In this document: positions 1 to 15,847 of the stretch, one piece after another
Numbering within the stretch: position 1 is the stretch's first letter
How the letters are laid out: every line of letters begins with the position of its first letter
DNA from: Eudromia elegans
Taxonomy: Eukaryota > Chordata > Aves > Tinamiformes > Tinamidae
Assembly: GCA_003342815.1 (NCBI GenBank)
Contig: PTEX01000013.1
Coordinates: 3,202,786 to 3,266,785, forward strand
DNA: 64,000 nt
Reading direction: 5' to 3'
The notes under the pieces: generated by a model
What the model was told of the DNA's origin: nothing
The model's input: the letters and a program-made list of their open reading frames with translations, nothing else
Database searches by the model: none
Made by a program: the position numbers and the translations under genes

Positions 1-1970
<1,970 letters not shown>

Positions 1971-4540
1971 TAAAGTGTTAAATCTTTAAGTACAAAGCAG
2001 TAGGTCAGTGACCTGGAGAAATGCTTGATAAATTCTGTAACTCTCCAAATATCTGAAGATCTGTCCTATCATTGTATATTAATGGAGATTAAGAAATAAA
2101 TAGAATCTCTTGATTTTTCTTCAAACATTTTCAATTTCTAGACATTTTAAAAAGATCCTTCTTCCTTTATAAAGAGTAAATCTTTTCTTCACAAACACTA
2201 AAATTCTGCTTACGTTGGTTCAAGCATTGCAAGGTAGTGATGGCAGATGGCATCACCTTCTGTGATGAAGGATATGCATACTGTAAGCGTCATGCACAGT
2301 ACAGACAAAAGGTGAATTCTTGGGCGAACAATTGAAAATGTGGAGATATGGCTTTAAAGCAGTTTTAAAATTAGTGTTGTAGCACATTGCAAGCACATTT
2401 CTGGAGGATTTTTCACAGATGCGCGGTCACAAGTAATGCATGCATTTTGCTGATGTCACAGCTGTGAAACAGCTTTTTCAATACCTAGCTGTGATTTATA
2501 GGACTCTTGTCAGTTTGTTTATATTAATTATATATGTGCATACTGGAAAGATTAAAGTGTGTGTGCCTTTGTGTGAGATTATTTATTTATTGGTAATATG
2601 TGAGTCTCTGGGTTGCCTGTGGCAATTGTATATCAATTATTGCAGAAACATATCCTTACACATACAAGTCTTCAAGTACATTCTAGGTAGATAATCTTTA
2701 GAGAAACCTAATATTTGCATTCCAGCTGAATTCCCCTTTCTGAAATTTCAGTGTTTCAAACCTCAGTGGCAGAAACAGACTGAGAATAATATTAAAAATG
2801 TTATTAAAGCACCTTAGTGGCAGCAGTACAGAAAAAAAGAGAATGTATAGGTCAGACTCGAAGCCTCTGAACATATGTGAAGTGAGAAAGAAAAATACTT
2901 AATGGCTGAAGAGAGGATAATGTAATTATTTCTACAAGGTGATTTTTACTTCCCAACTTTCAAGTTCTTGAGGATGTCGTTTTGTACTGAGAGAGTATGA
3001 AGTATCATGAAATTCGTTTTATTATTCATTTTATCATGGGCTTTCAGCATTCAGTATTTTATTTTACAAGCTGGTTCCCCTGTGTAACTTTGCAAAGCCA
3101 ATATTTTGATACTTAAAGAAAATATTTCATATAATCATTCACTATTATGTATCACATCTTCACAGAAGAACCAGATTTTATGTGTAAGAATTAGTAGGAA
3201 ACCTTTTCTCTTAAAAGCAAGAGAAAGAAAGTTATACATTTGCATGAATGGAAATTGTAAACTACGAGAAACGTTGTGGTAATAATTTCTCTCCGTTTCT
3301 AACATTATAGGTTACCAGTGAAGTTTATCTTCAGTAAATCAGTGATTAATTGCAAGCTTTTTCTCAAGTTATTTGTGCAACGATAAAGTTTCATCTAACT
3401 TGAGCCAGTTGCTTCTTTCTCTTAAGTATTTTATTTTCAATAAAAATCATTTGCATTTCTTGAAAAATTGGCATGAGTAAACTTATTCCTGTGGCACTTT
3501 GCAGTGCTGAAAATGGTTGTTCATATGTTTGAATTAAGTACTCTCAGAGAAGATGACTGGTGATATAATTAAATATTGAAAGATGCGTTCTGCATTTGAG
3601 ACTCACCAGGGTGGTGCCTGCTACTTTCAGACAACTTACAAAGCTATAGACTTCTGTAGCAAGCAGTCTTATTGGTTAAACATTTATTAATTGTGACAAG
3701 AACAAGCAATTTATTTCAGTTCTCTAGCTTATTTACTGCTCTTTCACCTTTGTATTTTGTATTGAAAAAGTAAAATGAATATTGATAGAGTTAGATATTG
3801 ATTTCTAAATTTATAGCCTGTTCTCAGCTTGGAGTCAAAGTCACATACCAAAAGGTTTGTGTGTATTAGTAACAAAGGATGTAGATTTACTTGTACAGCA
3901 ATGAGATACTATTGAAGCAAGAAAGTTTGAGCAGCACAAAGCATCTTATGGTTTGAAAGATGTCATCTGGAAAGGTGAAGAAAAGCCATGTGTAAAAGCA
4001 GTGGAGAACATACAAGAAATATTATTGGATTTGAATTGTTAGCAGCTGACAGTAGAGAATGTTTTGTCCTATTCTGCATTTTTACTAAAATGAATTTTAT
4101 GGTGTATGGAGGCTTGATGTAGTCCCATTTGTCTGCCACAGAACTGAGGTGGATAATTAATTTTATCTACTAAAAAGATACTGGGAAAAATAGTTTACTT
4201 CTAATGATTTTGGTTAAGATTTCAGTGTTTTATATTATAAACATTTACTTATTTTGCCCAGCTTTCTCAGTGTGATCAACCTGACTGTACAGTCAGCTTT
4301 GGGAAAAGTTCGTTGTCAGTGACTTTTAGCCCTTAGTGACCGCCTCTGTGATGGGGCGGTTTTGTATGACACCACAGCATACCCTCTTACAGTAATACAA
4401 TGCCCTCCAGTTTGTATAAGCAAGCTTCCTAGAGCAATTAATACATTATCATAGAAATAACTCCACCAATACTGTCCCCTTCACAATTGAAATTTATTAG
4501 TAACAGAAAAATGTATATGTAAGAGAAAAATTATTCTCTG

Positions 4541-4575
4541 CTTTTAATAGTTCAATAGTACTTTTAATAGTTCAA
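4541..4575. repeat. Short tandem duplication, 20-bp period
   Basis: The 15-mer cttttaatagttcaa occurs at 4541-4555 and again at 4561-4575, separated by 'tagta'. It looks like a small local duplication in the last intron. No function is evident. Confidence 0.8.
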
Positions 4576-7310
4576 ATGCATAGGGAATGCTTGTAATTTC
4601 AGTGGATATGATAGATTACCAATTATATATCTCATAACAAAAATCACTGGATGCCTCAGATATTAAGGCACCATTTTTGTATATTGAATTTACATTTATC
4701 CCAATTCCTTTCCTTGCACCTGTCTTCTTTTGTACAAGCCTTTTTTATAAATCAGTCCTCTTTCCATTGTATCCTATCTGTCCTTGTATCCCATTAGATT
4801 TTTTGGAATAAAAAGCCTCTAAATTTTCATGAAAAGAGATAATTTTCTTTGGGTACAAATTCTGCATGATTTCTGGAGGATGCTATTAATTTAATTTATG
4901 ACTATAGAAAGTTTGGTCCAGAATAAAAAGGGTAAATTTTATTTGCATGCCTGGTAAGTAACCATTTGTTTCTATTTGAAAATTATCTTTTTGGTCTGAC
5001 TAGCTTGCTTCACAGTTTGGAGGAGTGACTGACTGAGAAACTACAAAACCTGACGTTAAAAGGATAAAGCTATTTTCCAGTTAAAATGCCAAAACTGTGT
5101 AAATGCAATGTATAATTATTATGCAAAACATTTTTATGAGTATCTTATCTAATACTTTTTTTTTTTCCAAAAGCAAAGCAAATTTCAAATGTTGATTTCT
5201 TTATTGAGTTGGCAGGTTTCATGCTACACTTCAGGCTGATACTGTTGGAAAGGACCAAATTACAAATCCCATTTTAAAAAATGTGTTTTAATGAAAAATA
5301 TGACAGATTCTTAATTATAGTAGAAATACTGAGCTCTGCTATAATGCCGTCATGACTCACTTTAACAAGGTAATCAAAAGGGTACATGCTTTCATTCCTT
5401 TTTAAAAATTGCCAGTGGAACAGCTAAGCAAACTATCTTGCTGATGCTTAATGTGTCAGTGATTAAAAATCAGACCTGAATATCTTCGGTACCAAAATGA
5501 TGATTTGAAAATGGTTGTGATTACATTGTGATAGCAGAAGTGGTTGAGGCTAAGATTATGGTGAAGGTCAACTTACTGAGAGAGTTTCAGAGAAAGGGTA
5601 GACTTTCACTTACTTGAATGAACTAGCAATAAATTTCCAAAATGCTAGACAAAGCTATTTAATACCTGCTTTTCTTTTGTTTGAATCACTGCTTTTTCTA
5701 TCTACTAAATATACAGACTCCATTGACAGAAATCCCTTTTCCCAGATTTGAAAGTGTCCTCTTTTTGCACTGCATTATTCCTTATCCTTAATCTACCAAG
5801 ACTTTTTCCGGGGTACAAAAGCGTATCTGTTCCAGAACTCAGCCTATGGATGTTCTTCTCTTCTAATCCTGCAGCAAATTGAATTCTAGAGATTTCCTTC
5901 TATTTTTTTTTCTTCTTCTGCTTCACTACTGTTGCATGCTGTTTCATTAAATCAGTTCAAAAACAAAAAAAAAGCTCTAGGAATGCCACATAGTACGTGA
6001 AACTGTAGGGCAAAATAATTTTCCTGTTGAACTAAGGTCATTTGTCTTGGCACGGCCCCTTTCGCAAATAATCAGAGTAATGAGGAAAGTTCAGTTTGAA
6101 ATTTCAGAAACTCCTCAATGCCACAAGGACCAGAGAAACCAGAGCTTTCACTGTGAATTTGCTCATTAATTTATTGTGATGTAGAGGTCTTCTCTAAGAG
6201 AGTATTCTCCTTGTTCTACGCACAGCCCTAAGAATCCTTCTTTCCTACATGCTATCTTCTACCTAAATACAGAAGATAATGAAGACTCTAAAACTCTTTC
6301 CTGCAGTAATTGTTTGTTTCTCATTGTGGAAACAGTTCAAACTGTTGCCTTTGGGATTTTCAGTCTTCACTTTCAAGAATCATAAGCCAGCTTAACAGAG
6401 AATGTCACAGGTGAGGGTGTCCTTAAAGCCAACATAAAAGAAACTTCTGCCCAAGAAGTCTAAGCCTACCTTCCCCCCACATCCAGTTCTAGAGATATTT
6501 CTCAATGGATAGTTTTACATGTGCAGAATAACTTGTCTGCCATGTTGCTGAAGAGTTAAAAGCCGCCTTTCAATGAAACTGAGAGGTGTCAGTAGGAATG
6601 TTCCTCTTCCAGATAATTTGTTTGTTCTGCGAGTTCTTCACTCTCTCCAGTAGGAAACATTTAAAAGTGATTCCTCTTAGCCAGGAGCCATCTCCATTCT
6701 AGATCATGTTCTTAGTTATAGACCTCAACCAGCCAAGGACACAGTTGCTGCAGATACTTTTGTCCTTCTGCTTTAAGTTGGTGAGAACAAAACAGTAAAA
6801 CGGTTCTCTTCTCTGGAAGATGCTTGGGAAGTAAAATCTGCCAGGGAGTAAATATAAATATACATGCACTTTTTTTTTGTATAAACTCCCGCCAAGGCAA
6901 CTTCTTAGTCCATCTCTCCACCACAACCACTCAGTTGTGTGTGACTGGTCATTCTTTGTCCTGCACTGCTGCAAGTAGAACCAGCCATAGCTTGTGAAAA
7001 AATCACTTTTCTGAAAGGTTTGTTAGCCTATAATTTACTTTCTGAAGAAGGGGAGAGGCCTGTGCACTGACTTGATAGCTTTGTGCAAAAAGGTTTTGCC
7101 ACTTCAGAGGAATAAAAATAACTATTTAAGATATAAGAAGATATTTTTGTTATGTGAGAATATTCAATTCATTGATCAAGTTTCCAGGCACAGACAAGTT
7201 TAGATTGCTATTTTCTGTCGTTCTGATTTTTCTTTTTTCTCTATTTTCTTTTTCTGATGCTCTAGGTATGATAGAAAGGGTTCTGATAAAAGCTGAGATA
7301 GATTATTAGG

Positions 7311-7344
7311 ATTTCATAAAGAATTTCATAAAGATTTCATAAAG
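7311..7344. repeat. Three copies of an 11-bp unit
   Basis: atttcataaag is repeated at 7311-7321, 7323-7333 and 7334-7344, identical in all three copies. It is a small tandem repeat in the last intron of GPATCH2. Confidence 0.85.
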
Positions 7345-7635
7345 AAAATGTTTGCTTTTACTTTCCTGTACACGGTGAAGAAATTTTGACTTTTTGATTG
7401 TTAGAGAAGTTTACCTTTCAACATTTATCTTGACATTGCCAATGCTAATGTAATACCTAAGATTTGCATTCTGATGTCTCCATTACTGGTAGAAAGCCTG
7501 TCAGTGAGCACTGTTTGCTTATGTAAGTGGCAGGATTACATTTTTAAGAGAATTGATAGGAGTGGGATCTGTGACAAAGCAGTTCACCAGATGGGTCATG
7601 ATGTGTATTACTTTCAAATGGAATGGGGTAATTCA

Positions 7636-7755
7636 GGGGGTTTTTTTGGTGTTTTTTTTTTTGTTTTGTTTTGGTTTGGTTTGGTTTGGGTTTTGTTTTT
7701 GTTTTTTGTGTTTTTTTTTGTTTTTTTTTTGTTTGTTTGTTTGTTTGTTTTTTTC
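7636..7755 (+). repeat. T/G-only low-complexity tract
   Basis: About 120 bases are almost purely T with scattered G, in units such as TTTTG, TTTGG and GTTT; there is no A and no C. On the + (sense) strand of the intron it would transcribe as a U/G-rich tract, the kind of sequence CELF or TIA-type proteins can bind; that is speculation. The open frames read through it encode only F/V/L runs and are artefacts. Confidence 0.9.
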
Positions 7756-9480
7756 CAGATCTTCCTTTTGTTAGAAAGCTCTCCAAAACTTCCAGAGTCT
7801 AGAACTCTGGAAGAACTAGAGTTCTTTTGTAGTAAGCAGCTTAGCCAAAAGTCTCTTCATTTTGATTCTTCGCTAGAATTCATTATTGCATACTACCTCA
7901 CAAAGTAGTCTTTAGTAGTAGAGTAGATGGAGGCCTCAATAGAAAAGTAGTTCTTCAGCACGTAGTAAATGGCATGCAGAAGTATTTGTCTACTGAGTTA
8001 ATCTTTATCATTAGTTAAGACTAATTTGACAGAAGACAGTCCTAGGCATAGGATAGGCAACAGAAGTGCAATTTTACCTCCTATATACTAGCAGTCTGTG
8101 TCAACTTGGCTTGGATTAGGTAGAGAACCGCAGAATCCCAATATCCATTTAATCCTTAATCTTTCTGCTGAAATTAATGATAACTGAGCTGTCCATTTTT
8201 GAGAGTTATTACTGTAATTTAAATCCTTTCCCCCTAGGATTTGGTGTAGGGCTACAGTTCTTGTAAAGGTCATGGAGTGCTTATCAAAAAGGAACGATTT
8301 GGCCAGGTTTTGAGAAGTTTTAAATGCAACCTTGGAACGTCTCATAGGTGAGACGTTTCTTCAGAAAAGCAGCCCCATGGCAGTTCTGTCACCACCAGTT
8401 CTGCTTTTTATCCTGCTAGCTGGAATAGAAGATAGTGCAAGCAGCCTTACCTGAACTGTAAGCATTCCAGCGTTGTTATTTAGATATACTCTTAGAAAAT
8501 TCACTGTGAGGGATGCCTAAAATGTAATTTTAAATATTTAGCTAAATAATATGGCACTTTCATAACTGAATTTGTTACTTGTTCTTTGTTTGTTTTTGGT
8601 TTTTTTTAGATATACACCCATAATATACTGAACTGTGAAAACCACAGTAAGTACTGATTTAAAAGATCACAATATGGCTGTCAGCTGTGCTCCTGATGAC
8701 CCTACAATCATCCCAAATCATTTTTAGAATACAGACATCTAAGCATTATTCTAATTCCTATTTTTTAGTTACAGAGAATTGACATTAAAAGAAAAAGATG
8801 CAGCGTAGCAATTTATTATTTTGATTACATTCCTGATAGAATTGCGTTATGTATCAGGATCAGTCCCTCCCATTCTGCAGTTCTCCACTCATCTATCTAG
8901 TGAGGAATCAGAGAAGAAAAAGAATAGGTGGAATATTAAATGCTCTCAGAAAATAAGGGGGAAGTGCACTAGCTTTTAAAGTGAAGCAGCGTGTATTGTT
9001 TCTCCTTCCATTGGCTGTTTATCCAACATCAATACAACACTTTAGGAGCCAAATTACTAAACAAGCTGCCAATTAGGCTTGCAGTCAGCTGGATAGATTA
9101 GTGGCTAAGAGAGGCAGATACAAGATTTTCATCTCTTGAGCCAATTACGCAAGTGAATTACCATCCACAATGCTCCTTGGAAGATTTGAGGTAGAAAGAC
9201 TGACTCTGCTGTGATAGACATAAGTGAGATCCAGGGTAGGGGGTAAGGGTTAGCAGGCCATGTATTGCAAAAATTACCCAAGCAAAAAGAGATCCTTCTA
9301 GGAAAGGATTTAAAGGATTTAAGGCTGCTAGGAGTGATAGAAGAGGAAATAATAGTAGTGCTGTGCTCTGCAAAGGCATTGATGCTCAACCCACAAATCT
9401 TAATCATATAAAAGGAAGATGAAAGACCAAGACTGTTTATCTATACGATGTCATTTTTTCACAATTGTTTAAAAAGCAAT

Positions 9481-9530
9481 TTCTTAACATATATAACAAA
9501 ACATATTCTTAACATATATAACAAAATATT
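9481..9530. repeat. 25-bp tandem duplication
   Basis: ttcttaacatatataacaaa is present at 9481 and again at 9506, giving two units of 25 bp that differ only near their ends. It is followed by an AT palindromic stretch (tacatgtatacatgtata). It is AT-rich intronic sequence with no evident role. Confidence 0.85.
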
Positions 9531-10056
9531 TATATACATGTATACATGTATATTATACAACAAAATAAAATAGTTTAGTGGCCAGAGATGAAATTACTTA
9601 CATAAAACTTGGTTTGTCTCATATGGCTGAAACAACAAAACTTCCAAGTCTTTTTTAAGTGATTATTTAAAAGAGCGAGCCTAGTTATATTCTTATTTTG
9701 TTTGCCCGGTTATAAACCAGCATGCTTGATATCCATCTAATCCAAAAATAGGACTATACAAGTAAATATTGTCATAATATTGGTTAATAGAGTCACAGTT
9801 CCATTTTTCATCCAAAATATATATATATAGCTTTAGCTGGTGAGCTTTTAAGTTCTCTGGAAGAAACATTTTGCAAGTAAAGTGAAATAAATCTTTCAAT
9901 CAAAACTGTGCATAAGCTCATTTGTTTCCCACTGAGAGTGTTGTACACTAGCGTAATATTGTTGCTTAAATATGAAGCAAATTTAAAACCTGAACTTTTG
10001 CAAGCTGCTGTATCCAAAAATGATTAAACAGATGTGGAGCCTGCAGCAGCATTAGA

Positions 10057-10140
10057 CCTCTGATCTGATTTTAGCTTACAGATGGAATTAAATTAACTCA
10101 TGGCAATCACTGTAAAATCAAGGGTATGGCACTGAATGCT
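10057..10140. repeat. Possible very old palindromic transposon fossil
   Basis: The order of motifs (ctgatct, ttaca, taactca, tcactgtaaa, ggcactgaa) resembles a common reptile/bird interspersed element whose palindromic core carries TGTAA and ACTCCATTGA-type motifs. Divergence is high, so this is a weak resemblance rather than an identification. Confidence 0.25.
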
Positions 10141-11892
10141 AGAGTACTGTTTAACCAGGGCATACCTGTTTCAACAGCTGTTAAGAAAAAAATATCTGTC
10201 TTTATTTTTCATTGAAACCTGCCTCTAATGCCATGATAAATACTATACAAAAATAGAATAAGTCTGAGGGAGGGGGTCTTTATTTAGATTTTTCCCTTCC
10301 CAATTTGTTGCATTGCAGTCACAGAGGAGCAGAGGAATTGTACATTGCTCTCACTGCTCTTTCAGTCTTTGCACCTCTCTTGAGTAAGGTGGACTGCTCT
10401 TACAGGTAGACTACTCATCAGGTAAATCCAGAAACAAGTTATGCTTGCTAACACAATTTCAGTCTGTAGAAAGGGAAAAAAAAATTGCAATAAGCTTAGA
10501 AAATGTGTAATTTTTTCTCTTTTTTTTTCTTTAGTCCGATATTGCAAGGCTATTTTTTTTGTGGGATAGCATAGTGGGTTAATTTTGTTTTTGCTCCTGG
10601 GTGGGTCAAGATTGAACACATCCCAGAGGGAGCACCGCCCTTCACCAGGCTTGGACCATTCTCTCTAAAAGGGCCTTCTGGCTAGTCTAAGAAGTGCCGT
10701 TGGCATGAACTAAACACTGAACTTGAAGATGACTATTACAAGGACAATTACCGCTTTTAATTAGAAAATAAAAGCCCAAAGCACAGGAACTAAGAGCTGG
10801 GGGAGTAAGAAAGTGTAGCATGGTCCTTGTAGGTGCATAAAAACAAACTCAGATTGTTTTTTCTGATGGTGGATTGGTTGTGGAATACAAAAAATGGACT
10901 ATTTTAAATACAGCTATCCATATTCTTCTGATTCAAGTAAAATATATTGCCTTGAAAATAAACATTTCTTCAGTTTTCATTGACACATTTGAAATATTTT
11001 GACAGACATAGATATATGTTTATATAAAAGCTTACTATACTGCAAATGATAGACTGGATATATTAAATCTCTTTAAAAATTAAAACTATCCATATTCATG
11101 TCATTTGCAAGAGAGAGTGGTTAGTCAAAATGCATGCCAATAATATGGAGGACTTGTGGTGCTTTTTAGTTTTGTATTTTTCTTTCTCTTCTGCAAGGTT
11201 TCCAAAATGTCTGGATAGAGTTTTGACTTGTCTGAGCATAAAAATAAAGGTTTCAGTGGAGGCTTTGTGTTCTTATAGGAGATAGAAAAATATATACATT
11301 GGAGGGAGAAATAATAAAGCTATATATTTTAGAAATACTTAAATATCTTTAAAAACAAAAAGCATTCCAATTGTCCTGTCAATCAGAGAAAAAAATAAAA
11401 GTATGTTCAACTCCTTCAAAAAAAAATCAAAAATAGAAACATGACTTTATTAAATAACACATGTCAGAGTACAGGTTGGCATATCTTTTCTGTGAGGTTG
11501 CTCTATTTTGAAAATTGAAATTCTTATAGAAGGGTACATATTTTACATTAAAAAGCCTTTGGGTTTTTCTCCCAAATACACTGACAAAAAAGCAGCTTAA
11601 CTGGTCTCAAGCTATGCCTTATGTACTATTCCAGCTGCATTGTCTAGGCAGAGTTATGAATAGACTGATACTTCCAATTCTTAGAGGTCAAAAAATATAT
11701 ATATATTTTCTTAGATATACTATGTGCTGATATACTATATATGGTATTGATATGCTGTGTATGTACAATATAGATATGGTATGTAGAGTATTGATATGCT
11801 ATAGTATACTCCTAGATATATTTTTTAAGGTCATGATATGCTCTTTACCAGTGTTCTTTCATGCCTGTTGGATCTATGGATTCTTGCTTTCT

Positions 11893-12136
11893 AAGTACAA
11901 ATTGAAACACAGGCCGTTCCATCTCCATGTGAAGAGCTTCTTTCCTGTGAGGGTGACAGAGCCCTGGAACAGGCTGCCCAGAGAGGCTGTGGAGTCTCCT
12001 TCTCTGGAGATCTTCAAAACCCGCCTGGATGCCACCCTGTGCCCCATGCTTTGGGTGTCCCTGCTGGAGCAGGGCGGGGTTGGACTAGATGGTCTCCAGA
12101 GTTTGCTTCCAACCTCAACCATTCTATGATTCTGTG
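11893..12136 (+). mobile_element. CR1 LINE, 5'-truncated 3' end
   Basis: This is a GC-rich island in an AT-rich intron. It encodes the C-terminal end of the CR1 reverse transcriptase ORF, including the recognisable stretch [19 protein letters not shown], then a short 3' UTR with 'ggttggactagatggtctcc' and the diagnostic terminal octamers ATTCTATG and ATTCTGTG (12121-12136). CR1 is the dominant retrotransposon of birds, and its copies are usually truncated at the 5' end like this one. It shares the sense orientation of GPATCH2. The open frame at 11752-12129 is this remnant, not a host gene. Confidence 0.95.
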
Positions 12137-12251
12137 CAAGTCCCCACCCTGCCATGTTCCGCAGACACTGAAACCACATACCAGTTTTTACCATAAATTA
12201 GTGTGAAAAGTGGAATCAAAACACCCTTCTGGCTGTGATTTCTACATTTCC

Positions 12252-12270
12252 TTTTTTTTTTTTTTTTTTT
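12252..12270. repeat. Poly-T tract
   Basis: About 19 consecutive T residues lie 115 bp downstream of the CR1 copy. It is simple sequence in the intron. Confidence 0.9.
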
Positions 12271-13892
12271 ACTCCAGCCTTTTTTAATGCTATTTTTTTT
12301 CATCTAGAAGATATAATTATGAAGATCCCAAAGCCTCTGTTGTGTACATCAGTCGTTATAAAGGACTTGTCTGTACAAAAACTGTCTCTGCTTGTGTGGT
12401 CCTGTGAAGAAAAGAAGTCCTCGTCATTGAATTTTGTTCCAGTTAGCTTCAGAAGAATGCTCCTAAAGACTGGACCTACTGATTTTAAAGGCTCTTATTC
12501 TTATATCTAGCATTAAGCGTAGTTTCAAACCAATACTCGAGGTTGTTTTCCATCAGCGCATTTTTTTTTTCTTTAACTCAGGAATTGAGATATTAGGAAG
12601 CCATTTAGCTTTTATGTAGTCGACGCTTGACTGAATATAAACATAAATGTAGTAATGAACAATGTTTGAATAATGTAAATTTGTCATCACAGACATCACA
12701 AGGTTTTCAATGTGCACCTCTCATCTCAATTTTCTGTCTGTATATGCAGTTTCCACTGTGAATCTTCTTGTGTGTGTTACATGAGGCTTTCTTTAAAGTG
12801 CTTTGACAACTTTTGTTGTGTTCCCATTTAGTGAGATAATATAATGATGACCCAGTTGCTTGTCAATGGTAAATTATTGATTGAAGATAGTATAGTCTCC
12901 AAAACCACAAAACCACAGTCTCCTGCTGCAGGATTTTTCAAAAAGCGCCAAGCTAGAGTAAGTAGGTAGAAAGTTAAGCAGCTAATGTCAGGAGCTTGGC
13001 AAATGTGGTTTTGTTCTGTTGAAGAGTTTTGAGGAAAATCTGAAAAAATAAAATGCCTATAACCGTTTATGTTACTGCAAAACATTACCTCTTTTTCCCC
13101 AAAAAGCTCTTCCCCCATTAGCTCTTCCCCAAAAGCTTAGTTTAAGGTGGAAAGAAAATGGCTTTTGAATTTGTCATTCACATTTCTTTATGCTGTGTTC
13201 ATAAGAAAATAAACCTTTTGTATTAACACTTACAGTGCTCAGAATTTTGCAGGAAAATGCAAAACATTTTCTCTTGAGATCTTCATGGTACGGAACAAAA
13301 GCATTAAAAGACATAGAAAATACTAAAAAGTGTACTCACATATATTAAATCTATCTGATAGCTTTTCATAAAACCCCAAAGAAAGTAAGGATATAGCTGG
13401 ATTTCAAAACACTAGATCACTTGCTTCTGCAGCTGCTGTAAGTGCTTAATGAAAAGTGATTTGTTGTGTTTTATTGAAAGAGATCAGCTTGAGTGTTGGT
13501 AAATATTGGTAAGAATAGAAAGATGGTCCTGATACTGTGACGTGCCTCAGCTTAGGGACCGTATAGAGCAATAAATTCAGGTAAACTTGGCTGTGAGTAG
13601 GTAGACTTGTGTGGGTGAATCTGTGTGTTCCTTGAGACTGACAGGAAATGTTCTGTTGGAATATGAAGGATCTTCACCAAAATTTGTAATGCCTTAAAAC
13701 TAAGCTTGTCTTTGAAAGCATAAAATAAAGGAAGCCTTAGATTGTACTATTTAGACTTGTATGCAGTCAGGAGGGTCAACATGTGCAAAGACAGCCTGTT
13801 CTAGCAACCTATTAGATGAATTAGGGGAATAAGAAGGTTTAAAGCTTTAAGGAAGATTATCCTGCTCTTCTCCACATGGCAGGCAGTGCTGA

Positions 13893-14090
<198 letters not shown>

Positions 14091-14112
14091 CAGCAGTGCA
14101 CTCTGGCTGCCG

Positions 14113-14118
14113 AATAAA
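14113..14118 (+). promoter_or_regulatory. AATAAA, candidate proximal polyadenylation signal
   Basis: A perfect AATAAA lies only 22 bases after the stop codon. The following 40 bases are A-rich and lack an obvious U/GU-rich downstream element, so use of this site is doubtful. Confidence 0.3.
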
Positions 14119-15841
14119 AATCAAGATCAAAATTAATTTTAAAAGACCAAAAAAAGGGAGGAAAAATGCAAACTTTCTAATATTCCTTGTGATCAGAAAA
14201 TCCAATTATTCTTCTCTCGAGATCACTGACATCTGTATGCTTCACATTAACTACACCAGCTGCAAGGTACAGCCACAGTGACAAAACCGGCATAGAAATC
14301 CTAACTTTGTAATGGTGCTAAAAATATACAAACACTTGTACTTTTTTTATTTTCTGTGATCTTAAAGTTTGTATTAAGTGTAGAATTCAGTGTAATCACT
14401 CATTCTTTTCATAAAAGCTTCTGATACAGTGGATTTTAGTATTCAGGCAAACATTTTTTGGTAAGTATAATTTCATCTCAAGAGTCTTGATAAGATTTGA
14501 TATCAAGGAAAGTGGAACTCTATGCATAAACTACTGTGTTTTCCCCCTTTTCAGATGAAGTTTTCAAACTTAGTATTTCTAGAGATTAACAATGTTTGAA
14601 TATAAGTTTAATAATTGTCATTTTACCTATAAGATATACATTTCTCACTAAAATGTGATATTTTGAATAGGAATAGTATGAAAAATTGCTTTGTCATCTA
14701 GGAAAGCCATTCCGACCCCATTTTCTTGCAGTCTATCCTTATCTTCTATGTTAAAGCTCTGAAGTAAATATTTTATACTTGTTTTTACATTTACAGGATT
14801 ATCCTTTTTTAGCAGATTTTTAAAAATGTAAAGTTTATTCTGAATTTGGAATTCTCTTTATATTAATGATCCTCAGTGTGTCAACAGTTAAGAAGAGCTT
14901 CAGCTCTGAACCCACAATTTGTGTTTCAGAGATGACTGTGTCTTGCAGTGTTCATTAAGTGGGTTTTGGTGTATCGTAGACAATGCAGTATTCAACATTG
15001 TGGTATCATTTGATTTGTGATCGTGATGGTGTCAGTGAGCCACAGTCTTTAAGGATCATGACGAAACAGAAAAAGCACAAGAAGGAGCATGGTTGGAGTG
15101 GAGGGAGGGAAGGAAAAGGGTATTTCGGTGGCATCTCACAAATCTAAACCAGCAATTTAAAATCAAGAGGGATCATTAAGTGTTTTAATCAGTATCTAGT
15201 GTGTCTAATGTCAGCACAAGTAATTTCATTAAGCACCAACCAATCAAGCTGCTAGGGTGCTATTTGTCTGCATTATAAAACAAATTCTGCTTTAATGAAT
15301 GATAGAACTGAAGAAGACTGTTGTTTGTTGAAGAAGACTAAGGAGGAAATTCTGTCCCCAGTGTGATAGTTCACAATATTTACGCTGATTACAAGGGAAT
15401 AGAATTTCTTTTCCGTGGTCCTTTTTCTAGAGGAGGAGCTCTCCCCTCCTGTACTTCAAAACAGTAAGCACAGAGATGCTTGCAAATATAATATTAGATT
15501 AAGCTTCCTATAAGAGGCTGTGAAATATAATGATGAATTTTAAAACGTGTTTTAATAACTTTTCTGTCTCTTTTTTTTTTCAAGAGACTATACTGCTAGG
15601 AAAAAAAAGTAGCAGCATTATAGTATTGATTTTGTTTAAAGGAAATGTCTGTGCTTTCCACAGTGAGCACTGTCATTTTGGGAGCATTCTTTCACCATTT
15701 ATATACTGTAGAGTAACAGGTTAGTGCCTAATGTTATTTTTAATTATAAGTGAATGCACATATTTTCTGAGTTTCAGGAGAAACAATTTATTGCTGTTTA
15801 AGTACATGTTACCATGGTGTGGTTTTGCTTTTTGAAATGGT

Positions 15842-15847
15842 AATAAA
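15842..15847 (+). promoter_or_regulatory. AATAAA, candidate distal polyadenylation signal
   Basis: AATAAA is followed within 15-40 bases by ttggtatttgtaatc, a T/G-rich stretch that could act as the downstream element. It would give a 3' UTR of about 1.75 kb. Not verified by transcript data. Confidence 0.4.

Noticed and set aside
4339..4364. Hairpin accgcc...ggcggt followed by tttt, like a bacterial terminator
   Set aside because: This is an intron of a vertebrate gene, where rho-independent terminators have no role. It is a short chance inverted repeat.
7474..7908. 144-codon plus-strand open frame with long hydrophobic F/V/L run
   Set aside because: The run is a direct translation of the T/G-only low-complexity tract, and the flanks show no known domain. 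It is an artefact inside an intron.
9234..9252. Telomere-like agggtagggggtaagggtta
   Set aside because: There is only one TTAGGG-like unit and no array, so it is not an interstitial telomere.
11752..12129. 125-codon plus-strand open frame
   Set aside because: Its second half is the CR1 reverse-transcriptase C terminus and its first half is AT-rich intron, so it is not a host gene.
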